This document shows positions 1-11,278 of a stretch of DNA of 64,000 bases, in pieces. How positions within the stretch are numbered: position 1 is the stretch's first letter; each line of letters opens with the position of its first letter. The notes under the pieces were generated by a model. The model saw only the letters and a list, made by a program, of their open reading frames with translations, made no database searches and had not been told where the DNA came from. A program made the position numbers and the translations under genes. The stretch spans positions 273,184,047-273,248,046 of the forward strand of contig OY282559.1 in NCBI GenBank assembly GCA_958295665.1. Reading direction: 5' to 3'. Origin of the DNA: Tipula vernalis. Its lineage: Eukaryota > Arthropoda > Insecta > Diptera > Tipulidae.

Positions 1-806
1 TTTACTTAAGTATCAAATTTAAATGATCGATCCTATGTGGTTTGCAGTATTAAATTAATATGGTTAAACCACTGAACCAAAAATAATCACCACATTAAAA
101 TAATACGGTTGCCATACTGACTTAATAGGGGCTTCACTTAGTTTCAATAGCTTATTCATTTTATTTGTATAGTACGAATACGAACCATTACTTTTAATAT
201 GAATTGCCGTTTTAAATTAATGATCGATACTATAGAAATTAATGTGACTGATGGTTATTTTAAAATGAAGGTAGTTTGGTTTTTAAAGTATAAGACATAT
301 AATTGTTAATATTATTCGTCCTATTGATTTAATGTACTTATTGTTGACTAATGTAATGTCTATTGTAATTATTATTAAAAATATCTTTCACCGTTTTATT
401 TTGCATTCTTTATTATGTAAATATTTTATTCAGAACTTTCATTAAATTACATGTTTATTGTCCGCTATCTAGATTTCGACTTAACTCGATTATATTCACC
501 TCAAAAAAACCAAACTCAAATTTCTTATTTGCTATTTTTAAATCAATTTTTATTTAGTAAGCATATTTTATATCGTCAGCACAAATTAAAATAATTTATA
601 TATAATTTGTGGACTGAATTCCACTGCGAATATTGACTTTACAATATGATTACTTTACAATTAACAATTTAATAACCTAAATTAATAATGTAATAACAAC
701 TACCAATTTAATGACCTCAAGCAATACTATATATTTTATAATACGATGATGGATAGCATTACACTAATGTGGCGCGTTATTAAAACCAAATGTTGTAGTT
801 TTTGAT
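1..806. other. Intronic AT-rich sequence, nothing recognised
   Basis: No reading frame with recognisable content and no clear repeat structure was seen. By position it lies 3' (in gene orientation) of the last visible mGluR exon, so it is probably intron. Confidence 0.4.
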
Positions 807-819
807 GGGTTGGCCACAT

Positions 820-958
820 TATCTTGCAATACAAAATCTATTTTAAAAAATCTCGCATTACAAAATCTCGCATTACAAAATCTCGCATAAAAAATTTCGC
901 ATTTCAAAATCTCGCATTACAAAATCTCGCATTGCAAAATCTCGCATTACAAAATCAT
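820..958 (+). repeat. Left inverted end of MULE element: tandem 15-bp repeats
   Basis: About nine head-to-tail, partly degenerate copies of a roughly 15-bp unit (aaaatctcgcattac) are visible. The same unit appears in reverse complement as a similar array at about 2885-3035, so the two arrays form inverted ends around the MULE pseudogene. Terminal inverted repeats built from short tandem repeats are typical of Foldback-like and some Mutator-like elements. The exact outer boundary and a target duplication could not be fixed. Confidence 0.6.
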
Positions 959-1050
959 CTCGCATAAACTGTTTCCCGTAAATATATGAAATCGCGCGAT
1001 TTCATATATTTACGGGAAAAAGTTTATGCGAGATGATTTTGTAATGCGAG
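941..1050. repeat. 110-bp near-perfect palindrome
   Basis: Two 55-bp arms are reverse complements with one mismatch and no spacer; the centre is atcgc|gcgat at 995/996. The outer part of each arm contains the 15-bp MULE repeat unit, so the palindrome probably arose by inverted duplication of the inner edge of the left array. It would fold into a cruciform or hairpin. Confidence 0.9.
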
Positions 1051-1250
1051 AAAAGGTCTAGAGTCATAACTAATACAAAGTAAAATTTTACAAAACCAAG
1101 TAACAGGCAGTCTGTTACTACAATAAGTACAATTTGTTTATTGATTATTGTCACTATATCAATTAGTATTCGGGTTGACTACATTATCTCGCAATACAAA
1201 ATCTATTTTATCAAATAGTATTCAAATGCAAAACTATTAAATCACACAGG

Positions 1251-1255
<5 letters not shown>

Positions 1256-1344
<89 letters not shown>
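1256..1344. repeat. (TA)n microsatellite
   Basis: About 90 bp of almost pure TA dinucleotide repeat, with one TATACA interruption near 1329. The open frame across it is only repeating Ile-Tyr and is not a gene. Confidence 0.97.
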
Positions 1345-1436
1345 GTTATTTTATCTTTTATTCTGTGCAAGTCACAAATCACAATATAATTTCTTATAAT
1401 TAAAACAAATCTCGAATAATACATACATATATTATC

Positions 1437-2680
1437 ATGAATATCAACACGGTCAAGTCTAACAAAGGCAATAATAAATTATTTATTAACGGATATTGTT
1501 ATCATTTAAGTAAAAAAACAAAATTCACATTCAATTGGGTTTGCGCCAAGCAAAAAAGTTATATGGGTAAAGGTCGCGTTGTAACTCACGTTGTGCAGAA
1601 TAAGCACGAAATTTTAAAACCACCATCAGTGCATTCTCATGAACCATTGGCATCGAATAAAGTTGTAGCTGAAACTAACAGCACCCTTAAATTCCAAGCA
1701 AAAAATTCTGATCAGCCACCATCGATTATAATGAGAGATTCTATTATCAACACTTCCTGCGACTCCTGCATTTATCTTCCAACAGCAAAAGCTCAAAGAA
1801 TTAAAATTCAACGCGCCCGCCATAACAAAATTAAAGAGCCTGAAAACTTTTCAGATATTAACATTCCCGACCACATTCGATATGTTGAAGGAGAATTATT
1901 TGTTTTAACCGAAGAAGAGTTCGATGGCGAAAAAATTATTTTGTTATAGGAACGATTTCTTCGCTAAAGCTCCCCGCTGAATCCAGTTGTTGGATTATGG
2001 ATGGTACTTTCGACGTTGGACCATCCATAATGCGACAGTTATTTTCAATACACGGACGTCTTGATGGCGAAATATTACCGTTGGTATTTTGCTTGATGAG
2101 CAAAAAATGTAGAAAACTATATGATAAAAAAAATTTGCGTGAAAAATGAAATTCATTTAAATCCGACAAGAATAATTTGCGATTTCGAAAAAACAATATT
2201 ATCGTCAGCATCATATTTTTTCCGGAAACCGGTTTTAAGGGATGTTCATTTTATTTCGGCCAAATTATTTGGCGGAAGCTCCAAAACGAAAGGTTGGTAC
2301 ACAAGTATGGGAACATCGAATCTTTTTCAATGCAAATTAGAATGATAAAAAGCCTAGATTTTGTGCCAGACTATGAAGTTGCTGCGTATTATGCCAGTTT
2401 ATCCAATGAGTTTAATGACACAGATGTCACACAGTGTCTCACAGAAAAATTACATCGGCAATGGCAACCGAGCACCAAACCTGAATTCTGGTCTATAGCA
2501 GATTCAGGAAATGCTACTGAATGATTCCCTCGAACGCAAAATAGTGTGGAGGCCTGATACCGTCGTTTAAAAGATGTGGTCGGTCAACGACACGCGGGTG
2601 TTTATAAAATAATAGAGAATCTAGCAAAGGAAGCGATTTTGGTAAAAGTTTAGAATTGAACAAATCTGGTGTCCAGTTTC
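1437..2680 (+). pseudogene. FLYWCH + MULE transposase, decayed
   Basis: The first 170 codons (1437-1949) begin with a FLYWCH-like zinc-finger region (Gly-rich start, GY.Y, WVC, GRVVT, HSH), but the usual second zinc cysteine seems to be missing. After a stop, about 1990-2520 reads in shifting frames as a MULE transposase core: DGTFDVGP, LPLVFCLMS, then a C-x-F motif (GCSFYFGQ), then MIKSLDFVPDYEV. At 2530-2660 comes the usual downstream block (RTQNSVEAWYRRLK, then a helix before NLAKEA). This is the normal order for animal Mutator-like transposases carrying an N-terminal FLYWCH finger. Several stops and frameshifts make it non-functional. It is flanked by inverted arrays of 15-bp repeats, which supports one transposon of about 2.2 kb. 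Confidence 0.8.
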
Positions 2681-2884
2681 CCAAAAAACGAAAGCAAATT
2701 AACAAGAATAAAAAATACAAAGAATATTAACGAAAAAGACTAGACTCACTCCAATAGAATTTTTAAAAAATATTGCGTATAATATAATAATTAATTAATT
2801 ATTTTAATTTTCTGTCACTTTTAGTTTTTCAATGTTACTTTTGAATTTTTAAAGATAATTGTTATTTTTCAATAATATTTTTGA

Positions 2885-3035
2885 ATTTGCAAGATTTTGT
2901 AATACTAGGTTTTGTAATGTGAAATTTTATAATGCGAGATTTTATAATGCGGGATTTTGTAATGCGAGATTTTGTAATGCTAGATTTTTTTAAAATGCGA
3001 GGTTATGTAATACGAGATTTTGTAATGCAAGATTT
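2885..3035 (-). repeat. Right inverted end of MULE element: tandem 15-bp repeats
   Basis: Roughly nine copies of the reverse complement of the 15-bp unit (gattttgtaatgcga) follow the transposase pseudogene. They mirror the array at 820-958 and close the element. Confidence 0.6.
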
Positions 3036-3203
3036 TGAAGTGCTTCCGTTTTTGATACAATAGTAATTATTTACTTTTAATATTAAAGTTTTAAATTTAT
3101 AATAATAAAAGGATAAATCACGTTGACCAATATTAATAGTATAAAATTATTGAAAAAATCAGATTTCTTAATAAATTTAAAGTATTTTTTTTTTTTTTGA
3201 GTG

Positions 3204-3435
3204 TAGTTACTTCATTATATATGTGGCCAATTGGCAACATCTCTAGGATCAGATACACAGAACCTTTTGTTTATGCATTTGTTGTCGATAACGATATGGT
3301 ACCAAATGGAGTTATAAGCCCATGATGATTCGCAAAAATAAGGAAGGAGTTTTTTGATAATCAGATTCGTTCTAGTTACTTCATTATATATGTGGCCAAT
3401 TGGCAAAATCTCTAAGATCAGATCCACAGAATTTT
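3204..3435. repeat. Partial tandem duplication, period about 171 bp
   Basis: A block of roughly 60 bp (tagttacttcattatatatg, then gtggccaattggca, then a tract ending in cacagaa) occurs at about 3205 and again at about 3376 with a few mismatches. It looks like two remaining units of a satellite-like or transposon-end repeat. Confidence 0.7.
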
Positions 3436-3439
3436 GTAC

Positions 3440-4396
3440 TAAAATTAGTTTGCTTGGGAACGATATGGCTTCAAACGAAATTGTAAGCCCTGGCTACCTC
3501 CAAAATTAAGCGAGGTGTTTTTTATGCTGGGGTAGCTTATGTTTATGACATTTTATGCATTGCGACATATAAAATCTCTTAAATAAGCTCCTTACATAAT
3601 AATTTTCATCTTACACAGGTAGTTCACTACCCCATCTAAGTACAATAAAAAATGTTTTGTAATTTCATTAGTAAGACTTTTTCGTTGCCCAACCGCACCG
3701 TGAAGTTTTTGCGAAATGTTCTGCTAAATATTTTAGTAAGAAAAAAAAACTCGAAGAAAGTTATCGAAGAAATGTTTAGTTTATGCGTTTTGATGGAAGC
3801 GTACACCCTATGACAAAACCAAAGACATAGTTTTTGTTTTAATTCTCTATAAAATAAAAGTAAAACATTTTACAAAAATCATTCCATTCTAGATCCCTGA
3901 GAGCAAATAATTTAAATAAGTAACTATGCAAATAAAGTTTTTGATTTGATATTCAGTCAAGTATCAAAATTCACGCTTTTGAAGAAGTACTTTAAATGTA
4001 TAACCTTTTTGTGGTGCTTACACCGTACTTATACATAACAACAACAACAAAACAAAAAAACGAAAAGTTGTATGCTTATTTGTTTTAAAATATGCGAACT
4101 TTATGTATTTTATTCTGTTACATAACATATACATTTTCCACCCTTAAACCATTCAAATCTTTTATTGGGCGCGTATTATGTTTCACAAAACAAGAGCAAA
4201 ATAATGTATGGTATGTATAATATAGTATACATATTTAAAAAAAAAAAAATCGTTTTATAAAACCGTCTCCCACGTCATATGGAAACAAGAACATCATATT
4301 TACGTTACATATGAAAAGTCAAATGTAAAATATACAAACATTTTTATAACACAAACAAAAATTCTCTGCTTGTATGCTTTATGTTTTGTTACTCAC
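3440..4396. other. mGluR intron, nothing recognised
   Basis: AT-rich sequence with short A and T runs; no gene or clear repeat seen. It begins, in gene orientation, at the donor site after 4397. Confidence 0.4.
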
Positions 4397-4559
4397 CTGA
4401 AATAATATGAGTCCCGTACAAATAATCAATTGTGATCGAGGACTTATAAGTGATGGACGTTTTGCTGATTTTTTACCAGCTTTAAATATCCTAGCTATCC
4501 GATTGGTTTTGGTTAGTAAAGCCGCATAAACAACTGTAAAACAAAATCCCGCACCAAAT
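4397..4559 (-). CDS. mGluR: mGluR exon: TM3 to TM4 of glutamate receptor
   Basis: In transcript order this is the last visible exon of the host gene. The acceptor (TTACAG) lies just above 4559 and the donor (CAG|GTGAGT) just below 4397. It completes an Arg codon split with the preceding exon and ends in phase 0. The peptide has the class C GPCR helix 3 ([20 protein letters not shown]), the basic second intracellular loop ([15 protein letters not shown]) that contacts G proteins in this family, and the start of helix 4 ([12 protein letters not shown]). It is very close to what is known of fly DmGluRA. No frameshift or stop is present. The next exon (TM4-TM5) was not found below 4397, so it probably lies outside the window. 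Confidence 0.93.
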
Positions 4560-5229
4560 CTGTAACATAAAAAATAAAAATTAATTAAATTACAAAAATA
4601 AATACGAAATTGTTGTTTTTGTTTATTTTATTTTGATAATTTATAATTTTATTTATTTAAACAAGAGATTTATTTATATTTCCATGTATTTACCAACCAA
4701 TAAATCAAATTTATTAAAAAAAATAACATTTTGTTCCTAACAAGAGAGTAGTAACCTAAAAAATGGCAACATAAACCAACATCGCCCAACAACAACAAAA
4801 ACAGCAGAACCAAAAAAGTTTATTAAAATCATAATTCAATATATACAAGCAAGGGTAAATAGGCGGAAAATTGTGGTGCGGTTTTTCTACTGGTTTCTGA
4901 TGTTACATTTTATTATTGATATTAATCATTCCTATGAATTTTGTTGTTGGGAAATTTTTCGGATTTATTTTAATTTTTGAAAGTGTACGAAACTTCAGGG
5001 GATTGTTGTGAAATCGCAGTATGATGCTCTTAAAATTATTGATACTGTCTCCACCAAAGCTTCTAAGCTGAACGTTTAACTGTTTAAAATTAAAATAACG
5101 AAAACTGACGGTTCAGGTTTTGATATTAAAAGAATTTCTATAACAAAACAAAAATGATTGTTGAACTTGATGGATTAATTGCCCACTTCACTTTTAAATG
5201 AAACCACATAACTTAAAATTAACCTTCCT
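4560..5229. other. Start of 19.2-kb mGluR intron, nothing recognised
   Basis: AT-rich intron sequence next to the exon, with no recognisable coding content. Confidence 0.4.
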
Positions 5230-6550
5230 TTTATAGATTTTATTTTAAATTTACTCGTAAATTGGACTCAAATTTGGAAAGTTCTGCCAGAACTAAAATC
5301 GGATAGCATGAATGATTTTTATTTTTTAGCGCTTAAAGATATTACTGAACAAACTAATTTGGTAAAAGTATTGGGTTTACGGTGGGATGCAATGATGTGT
5401 TGAGAAGCGTATTTGATCCGCTAGGTTTAATATCACCATTGTGAAAAAGGTAGCAGAGATAGTAAGAGTGAAGAAACATCATCCAGAATTCAAATCCAGT
5501 TCTAGGCGTAGACGGGCTCCTCAGGTTTGACGGAAGGTTGACAAATGCAATCGTTGACTATAACGTTCAACATAAAATAACCTTACCAAAGAAATCAGAA
5601 CCAGTAAGAAAATTGGTCGAAGAGTTTAGTGTTAAATACCGGCAAAGAGGGCCCGCATCGGCGGCAGGATACTAATTTGGTATATATTCTACCGTTGTAT
5701 ATAATGAAGAAAGGCCGAGCCATTAATATATCAGCAATTAATGTTTAATTTACCCTGCGATCACCGTATCTAACCGATGAGGTCCTTTTTGAAAATAGGT
5801 GTTGATAATGCGGGATCATTTATGGCTTACTATAAAGCGGAAGAGGACAACGGCCTACTAAAATGTATGTATGTGTATTTATTTTTGTGCCTTTCTTCAA
5901 AAGCAGTACATATTAAAGTGGCGATGGACGTCACAAAAGAAGGGTTTCTTGCAGCAGGGAAATAATTGACGGCGGGACAATGTATTGACGTTTTCAGTGA
6001 TTGGGGTCAAATTATATCGGTGCTAATAAAATGCTGATCCAGGCGTACAATGTTAACACAATAATAAGTTATTCACTGATTTTCTTATAAGAGAAAAGGT
6101 CACCTGGCACTTTAATCCATGTGCTGCTCCACACTTTGGTGAAATAGAAAAGCTGCATCAAAACGCACCTCAGGCGAGTCATAGGTAAAAACATTTTAAC
6201 AACAAGTGAGTTCAACAGGTTGGTAACAGAATCGAGGGCATTCTGAACTCGACTCGCGACTTTTTTATCTTAGTGATGATATTGTAGATGGCAATGGTGA
6301 ACTCCGGCAAACCTTCTTATTGTTTATCCTTTTCTTGTTAATATTAGTACAAATGGCAACAAATATATCCAAACTTGGATAACGATGATATTGTTAAGAG
6401 CAAGGATGAAAATATTGCTGCAACACGGTGGCCTCTTGGCCGTGTGACACAAACTAATGCAGGGGCCGATATTTCAAAGGGTGGGTGAATCAAGTAATTC
6501 ACAGGGTCCGGAATGTTAGAGCATTTGGCAATTTTAAGACTCAATCAGCA
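5230..6550 (+). pseudogene. BEL/Pao retrotransposon relic (pol)
   Basis: Scattered pol pieces appear in the right order but in several frames: VFDPLGLISP at about 5410 (the conserved BEL block after the RT), an integrase core start (GVDNAGSFM, then LCLSSKAVHIKV) at 5800-5930, APHFGEIEK near 6130, and a WPLGRV block near 6430 from the C-terminal domain. This is the BEL/Pao order RT-RNaseH-integrase-C-terminal domain. It is much more eroded than the BEL element just downstream, and no LTRs were recognised. Confidence 0.75.
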
Positions 6551-6689
6551 TTTTGGACAGTCAAAATCTACATTCTCAATACACATTTATTTATTTGTAC
6601 AACACCGCGAGTAATTACATATCACGGACATTATTGACAGAGCAGGTGGCAGAAAGAATCTTATTGCGCTATGATGATTATGTTGTGTC

Positions 6690-7330
6690 TGTTCAGAATT
6701 TATTTTGCACTTGTTTGTTTATTTACAATCTAATTTGACAGCTAGAAAATAATTGTAACAATAATGTAATAGAATAATATATACACTGTGAAATTAGTGA
6801 ACTAAAAATTTATAACACTGTAAAATCATAATGTACTAATAATTTAGAACCAGCATAGTATTTACAATCTCTTTTGTCAGATGTCTCTTTTGAATTAAGA
6901 AATAATTATTGTAAAATGAAAAATTTGTCAAAAAAAAAATCTACAACATTCGAGAAAAAACTATCAAACGGTGATAACCTGTGCGAATATTATAGTGTGA
7001 AAATAAAATTGAGTAAAAGTTGAAACAAAATCGTGTTTAAATTATATACCTACCTCCCGCATTAAATTGGACATTCTAAGATACCGCAAAGAAAAAACAT
7101 TGACGCTGCATTAAATTGGACATCCGAAGATACCGCCCTGAAACATTTTGGACATTGGAATTAATTGGACACGGTGACTCTGCAACGAGCAAACAGAGAA
7201 ATTAGCGATTCAATTGCGATCAATAAAACGATAAAGGACCTGTGGTATTGTATCTCGAGCCAGCGATTTAACGAGACGATCTGCATTAAACGGGATATTG
7301 ATAAGGTCTTTTGGTGTACGCAAATGTACA
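6690..7330 (+). repeat. BEL 5' LTR (641 bp)
   Basis: It matches the 3' LTR at its first 50 bp (6690-6740) and its last roughly 200 bp (7130-7330), with only a few mismatches. The middle, about 390 bp, is missing from the 3' LTR. It has the expected TG start and CA end. Confidence 0.93.
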
Positions 7331-7348
7331 TGGTCCTTCGAGCCAGAT
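7331..7348 (+). promoter_or_regulatory. Probable tRNA primer-binding site of BEL element
   Basis: The sequence directly after the 5' LTR begins TGG, as expected for pairing with a tRNA 3' CCA end, and continues TCCTTCGAGCC. The identity of the tRNA was not determined. Confidence 0.6.
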
Positions 7349-7527
7349 TACCAATTTAAATCGTGAGTAGAAGCTTTATATTAATATTTTCACAAATACC
7401 GTAATTCGAAAAAAAAAAAAAACAGCGTTCTTAGAGCGATACTCGCTGGCAAATCGGTTTAGTGCATTTTTTTTTTTTAAGTGAAGTGAAGATTTTATCG
7501 TACACGCGAAAATTACGAGAAACCGAA

Positions 7528-8934
7528 ATGGCGGAGGCAAGAGCACTCAAACGAATCTTGAAAACATTAGAGCAAATTAAAGCTCAGGCCGTGAATATCA
7601 ATAACAATACTCGCCCTAGCGAAATTAAAGCCTTTTTGTCTCTTCTAAACGACGAATGGAATGATTTCCAAATTTTAGAAAGAAACCTTAAAGGTAAATT
7701 CGATGACGCGAATGCCGAGATAGTCGAGAAGATTGAAACAGGTCATTATGAACTAAAACAAAAATTAGTTAGGCTCGAAAATCGCACGAGCAAGATAATG
7801 CAGGTCAAGGTGTCAATACAATGGAAGACCTCATTTTGAATCAAACCAACTTTTTGTACGAAGTTTCAAATCTAAATAAACGGGAAAGTGAGATGCGTTT
7901 ACCATGTGTAAATATTCCAGCATTTAATGGGAAGTATTCAGAGTTTCCCTCTTTTCGAGATTTATTTGAAGCCTCGATACACAATAACAATGACATCTCA
8001 AAGGTACACAAATTGCAGTATCTGAAAGTGTTATTAAAAGGAGAAGCGTATTCACTAATCAACCATCTGAGTGTCACTAGGCCAATTACGATGAAGCATG
8101 GGACAAGGTGGGTCTCGATACTATAAAATAAAACATGTGATACATGTGTTGGTAAAATAATTTATGGAGCAACCAACTTTGCGCCAGCATAGTTCCAAAT
8201 CACTTCGCCATCTTGTGGATATATCTGATGAGGTTATTCGTGGTCTAAGGGTACTTGGTACATCAGCTGAAGCTCGGGATCCGTGGTTGATCCATATACT
8301 GGTGGACAAGTTAGATGATGAATCAAAGGAAGCATGGGCTCACGCGACAGCAGAAGTTGATTTTCCGTCTCAAGACACATTTTTCAAGTTTCTAAGCAAG
8401 AGAAGTGACGCACTTGAAAGTCTTGATTTTATGCAGAAGGTCAAACCGAGTTCCACAAAACGAGTTGCAGCAATGGTATCTCAAACAAAAATGTCCTGTC
8501 CGTTATGTGCTGATGACCATTATCTTGGGAAGTGCGACAAGTATCTAAAACTTCCAATGACAGAGCGAAAACGGACTGTAGCGGAGAAGAAGCTATACTT
8601 CAATTGTTTATCTTCAACTCATTAGGCTATCGTTTGCCGATCAAGATTCAACTGTAAGATGTGTAAACGCAGACATCACGTTACGTTACATACTGACGCC
8701 AATCCAGAGATGACAGAGACACAAGCTGAATCCACCAACTTCAACGCCGTCATACAGCAATCATCATCAAATGAAATGAAGGCGATCCTACCAACGGCAA
8801 ACGTTCTTATTACCAATAAATATGGAAAAACCTATCGATGTAGAGCGCTACTCGATTGTGGGTCAGAATCCTCATTCGTATCAGAAGATTGTGTCCAAAG
8901 ACTACACTTCAAGAGAGAGAGAGAGCCAATGTGA
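7528..8934 (+). pseudogene. BEL gag and protease, broken
   Basis: The first good start is the ATG at 7528; the frame opens upstream only with a non-ATG codon. The N-terminal part is the BEL gag helical region (residues with RPSEIKAFLSLL and WNDFQ). A change of frame near 7830 leads to NIPAFNGKYSEFPSFRDLFEA, the conserved capsid-like block. After a stop near 8124, the zinc-knuckle part is at about 8500-8690: CPLCADDHYLGKC and a second, imperfect cysteine/histidine cluster (CKMCKRRHHVTLH). The aspartic protease motif follows near 8845 as LLDCGSESSFV, with Cys where retropepsins usually have Ser or Thr. Stops near 8124 and 8623 and frameshifts make it non-functional. Confidence 0.85.
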
Positions 8935-11035
8935 ACATAACAGGGATAACAGCGGGTTCAATCCAATCAAGAGGAAGAAGTAAACTCGTGATGGGATCTT
9001 TGTATAATCCTAATGTACAAATAGAGGTCGACGTGTTCATCCTTAATAAGCTACCGCAGAGAATACCAGGATGCCGCATAACCACTGAAGATTTTCAACG
9101 AATAGAAAATATACAATTAGCTGATCCAAGCTTCGCGAAACCAGCCCCTATAGATGTTTTGATCGGAGCAGATAAATTCTTTACCCTTCTAAATAACGAG
9201 CAGAAACAATTTGGGACTACCATCTTACAAAAAACTGTATTCGGTTGGGTGGTATCTGGTCAATCCAAATCCCTACCGCATTTGGAGACCACAACTTTCA
9301 TGGCGGCGACATCAAATATACAATTAGATGTAAACATAGATCAAACACTGCGACAATTTTGGGAAATTGAAGATTGGCCACAAATAAAACAAATTTCACC
9401 GGAGGGTGAAGAATGCGAAACATTTTACGACAAAACAGTGAAAAGGCAACTAGATGGGCGATATATAGTTCGACTTCCTTTCCGGAGAACATCGGTCGTA
9501 TTGGAAAGCTCTTTACTGATGGCATCCAAACGATTTTTAGCAATCGAGCGGAAACTGTTAAACGATGGAGAACTACGGAAGCAATATATCCAACAAATGC
9601 GAGAATATGTGGAAAAGGGAGAAATACTGCAAAGCCCCAAGATCTACGTGATGAAAAAACTTTCTATTTACCGCATCATGCCGTTATAAAAGAATCCAGT
9701 GATACAACAAAGGTGCGAGTAGTCTTTGTCGGTTCAGCTAAAACCACTAACGGCACTTCTCTCAACGACGCTCTGATGACCGGACCAACGATACAACCCA
9801 CACTCTGGGTCACTTTGCTAAAATTCCGACGCAATAAGATAGCGCTAACAGCCGATATCGAGAAAATGTACCGGCAAGTGCTCGTTTCTCCTGATGATAC
9901 TAACTATCAGCGAGTTTTATGGCGAGAAAATCCGAACGAACAAACACGACATTATCGATTAACCCGAGTGACGTTTGGTCTAGCATGCTCTGCCTATTTA
10001 GCAATTCGTACTCTCCATCAAGTAGCTCGCGATTGCGGTGATGATAATATTTTGCAACTGGTTTTGCATGGTTTTTACGTTGATGATTTTTTGTCGGGCT
10101 TCGAGATAATGAACAAGAGGCGACTAACCAGATGAAAAGGATATCCGATATTTTACAAAATGGAGGTTTTTGTTAAGAAAATGGCACTCAAACATACGCA
10201 GTCCAAGCGACGATTTTAGCAATGAGGAAACTACGAGATTGTATGGTGATGTAAATGCCACAGTGACTATACTTGGCTTACATTGAGGCCCTGGCGATGA
10301 TACATTCACCTTCAAAGTCAGTCCAGAATAGGAAGGTCCACTTACAAAACGAAAGCTGTTATCAGAAGCTTCTAGGGTCTTTGATCCATTGGGCTTTTTA
10401 TCTCCATCCGTAGTGCTACTGAAAATCTTATTCCAAAAGATGTGGTTCTTGAAAATAGACTGGGATGATTCTTTACCTGACCGTTACAAAACTGAATACA
10501 AATAAGTGAGAGAAGAATTTAAATACTTCGAACAAGTCAAGATTCCTCGTTTCACCGATCATAAGGGAGACATCCAAATACACGGGTTTACGACGCTAGT
10601 GAAAAAGCTTATAGTGCGGTCATTTTCAGTCGAACTACTAATGACCGAGGAGAAACAAACATTCACCTGTTGACAGCCAAAGCGAAAGTTACACCTGTAA
10701 AAAAAATTTCTCTTCCTAGATTGGAGCTGTGTGCCGGGCATCTATTGGCTAAGTTAATGTATGCAGTAAAGGCGACTATGCCACCTACAACGAAATATTA
10801 CGCCTGGACAGATTCAGTCATCGTTTTATCCTGGCTTTCGGCGTACCCTGCAAGATGGACAACTTTCGTGGCCAATCGTACGAGTCAAATACTCGAAAAA
10901 TTTCCAAGGCAACATTGGGACCACGTGAGATCTCATGAAAATCCTGCTGATCATGGTTCCAGAGGAGTATCGCCACAGAAATTAATTCACTTAAAACAAT
11001 TGTGGGAAGGTCCTGAATGGCTCAAACTGTCCTAA
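8935..11035 (+). pseudogene. BEL reverse transcriptase and RNase H, broken
   Basis: From about 8935 the frame shows the post-protease region (IDVLIGADKFF, then VFGWVVSGQ) and the RT N-terminus. After a frame change near 9640 the RT continues with NDALMTGPTIQPTLWVTLL, the first catalytic Asp in ALTADIEKMYRQV, and the YVDD box in FYVDDFLSGFE near 10080. A stop follows at about 10133. The block KRKLLSEASRVFDPLGFLSP at about 10345 and RNase H ([33 protein letters not shown]) at 10670-11035 complete the order. The catalytic residues themselves are largely present, but at least three breaks separate the parts. Confidence 0.88.
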
Positions 11036-11278
11036 AACTTATGGCCCACTCTGACTGACTCGAATTCGAAGTCAAACCAAATAGCCATAGAGAAGGAATT
11101 CAGCAAGACCCTGTTTACGCATTGTACTCTTCAAGTTACAGCAACCAAAGATGATTGGTTAGATACTTTATTCACCTAGAAATCAAATCTTAAACAGATA
11201 CTCCGTATCATCGGGTACGTAAGAAGTTATATCACGAATTTAAAATCCAAGAAGACGAGAGACAGGGAAAGATGTGAG

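Noticed and set aside
820..1050. Regularly repeated 15-bp units that might suggest a CRISPR-like array
   Set aside because: The units are head to tail without spacers and mirrored at the other end of a MULE; the DNA is clearly eukaryotic.
1242..1424. Open frame of repeating Ile-Tyr on the minus strand
   Set aside because: Translation of a (TA)n microsatellite.
1..4396. A downstream mGluR exon (TM4-TM7)
   Set aside because: No frame with the expected helix or loop pattern was seen on the minus strand.
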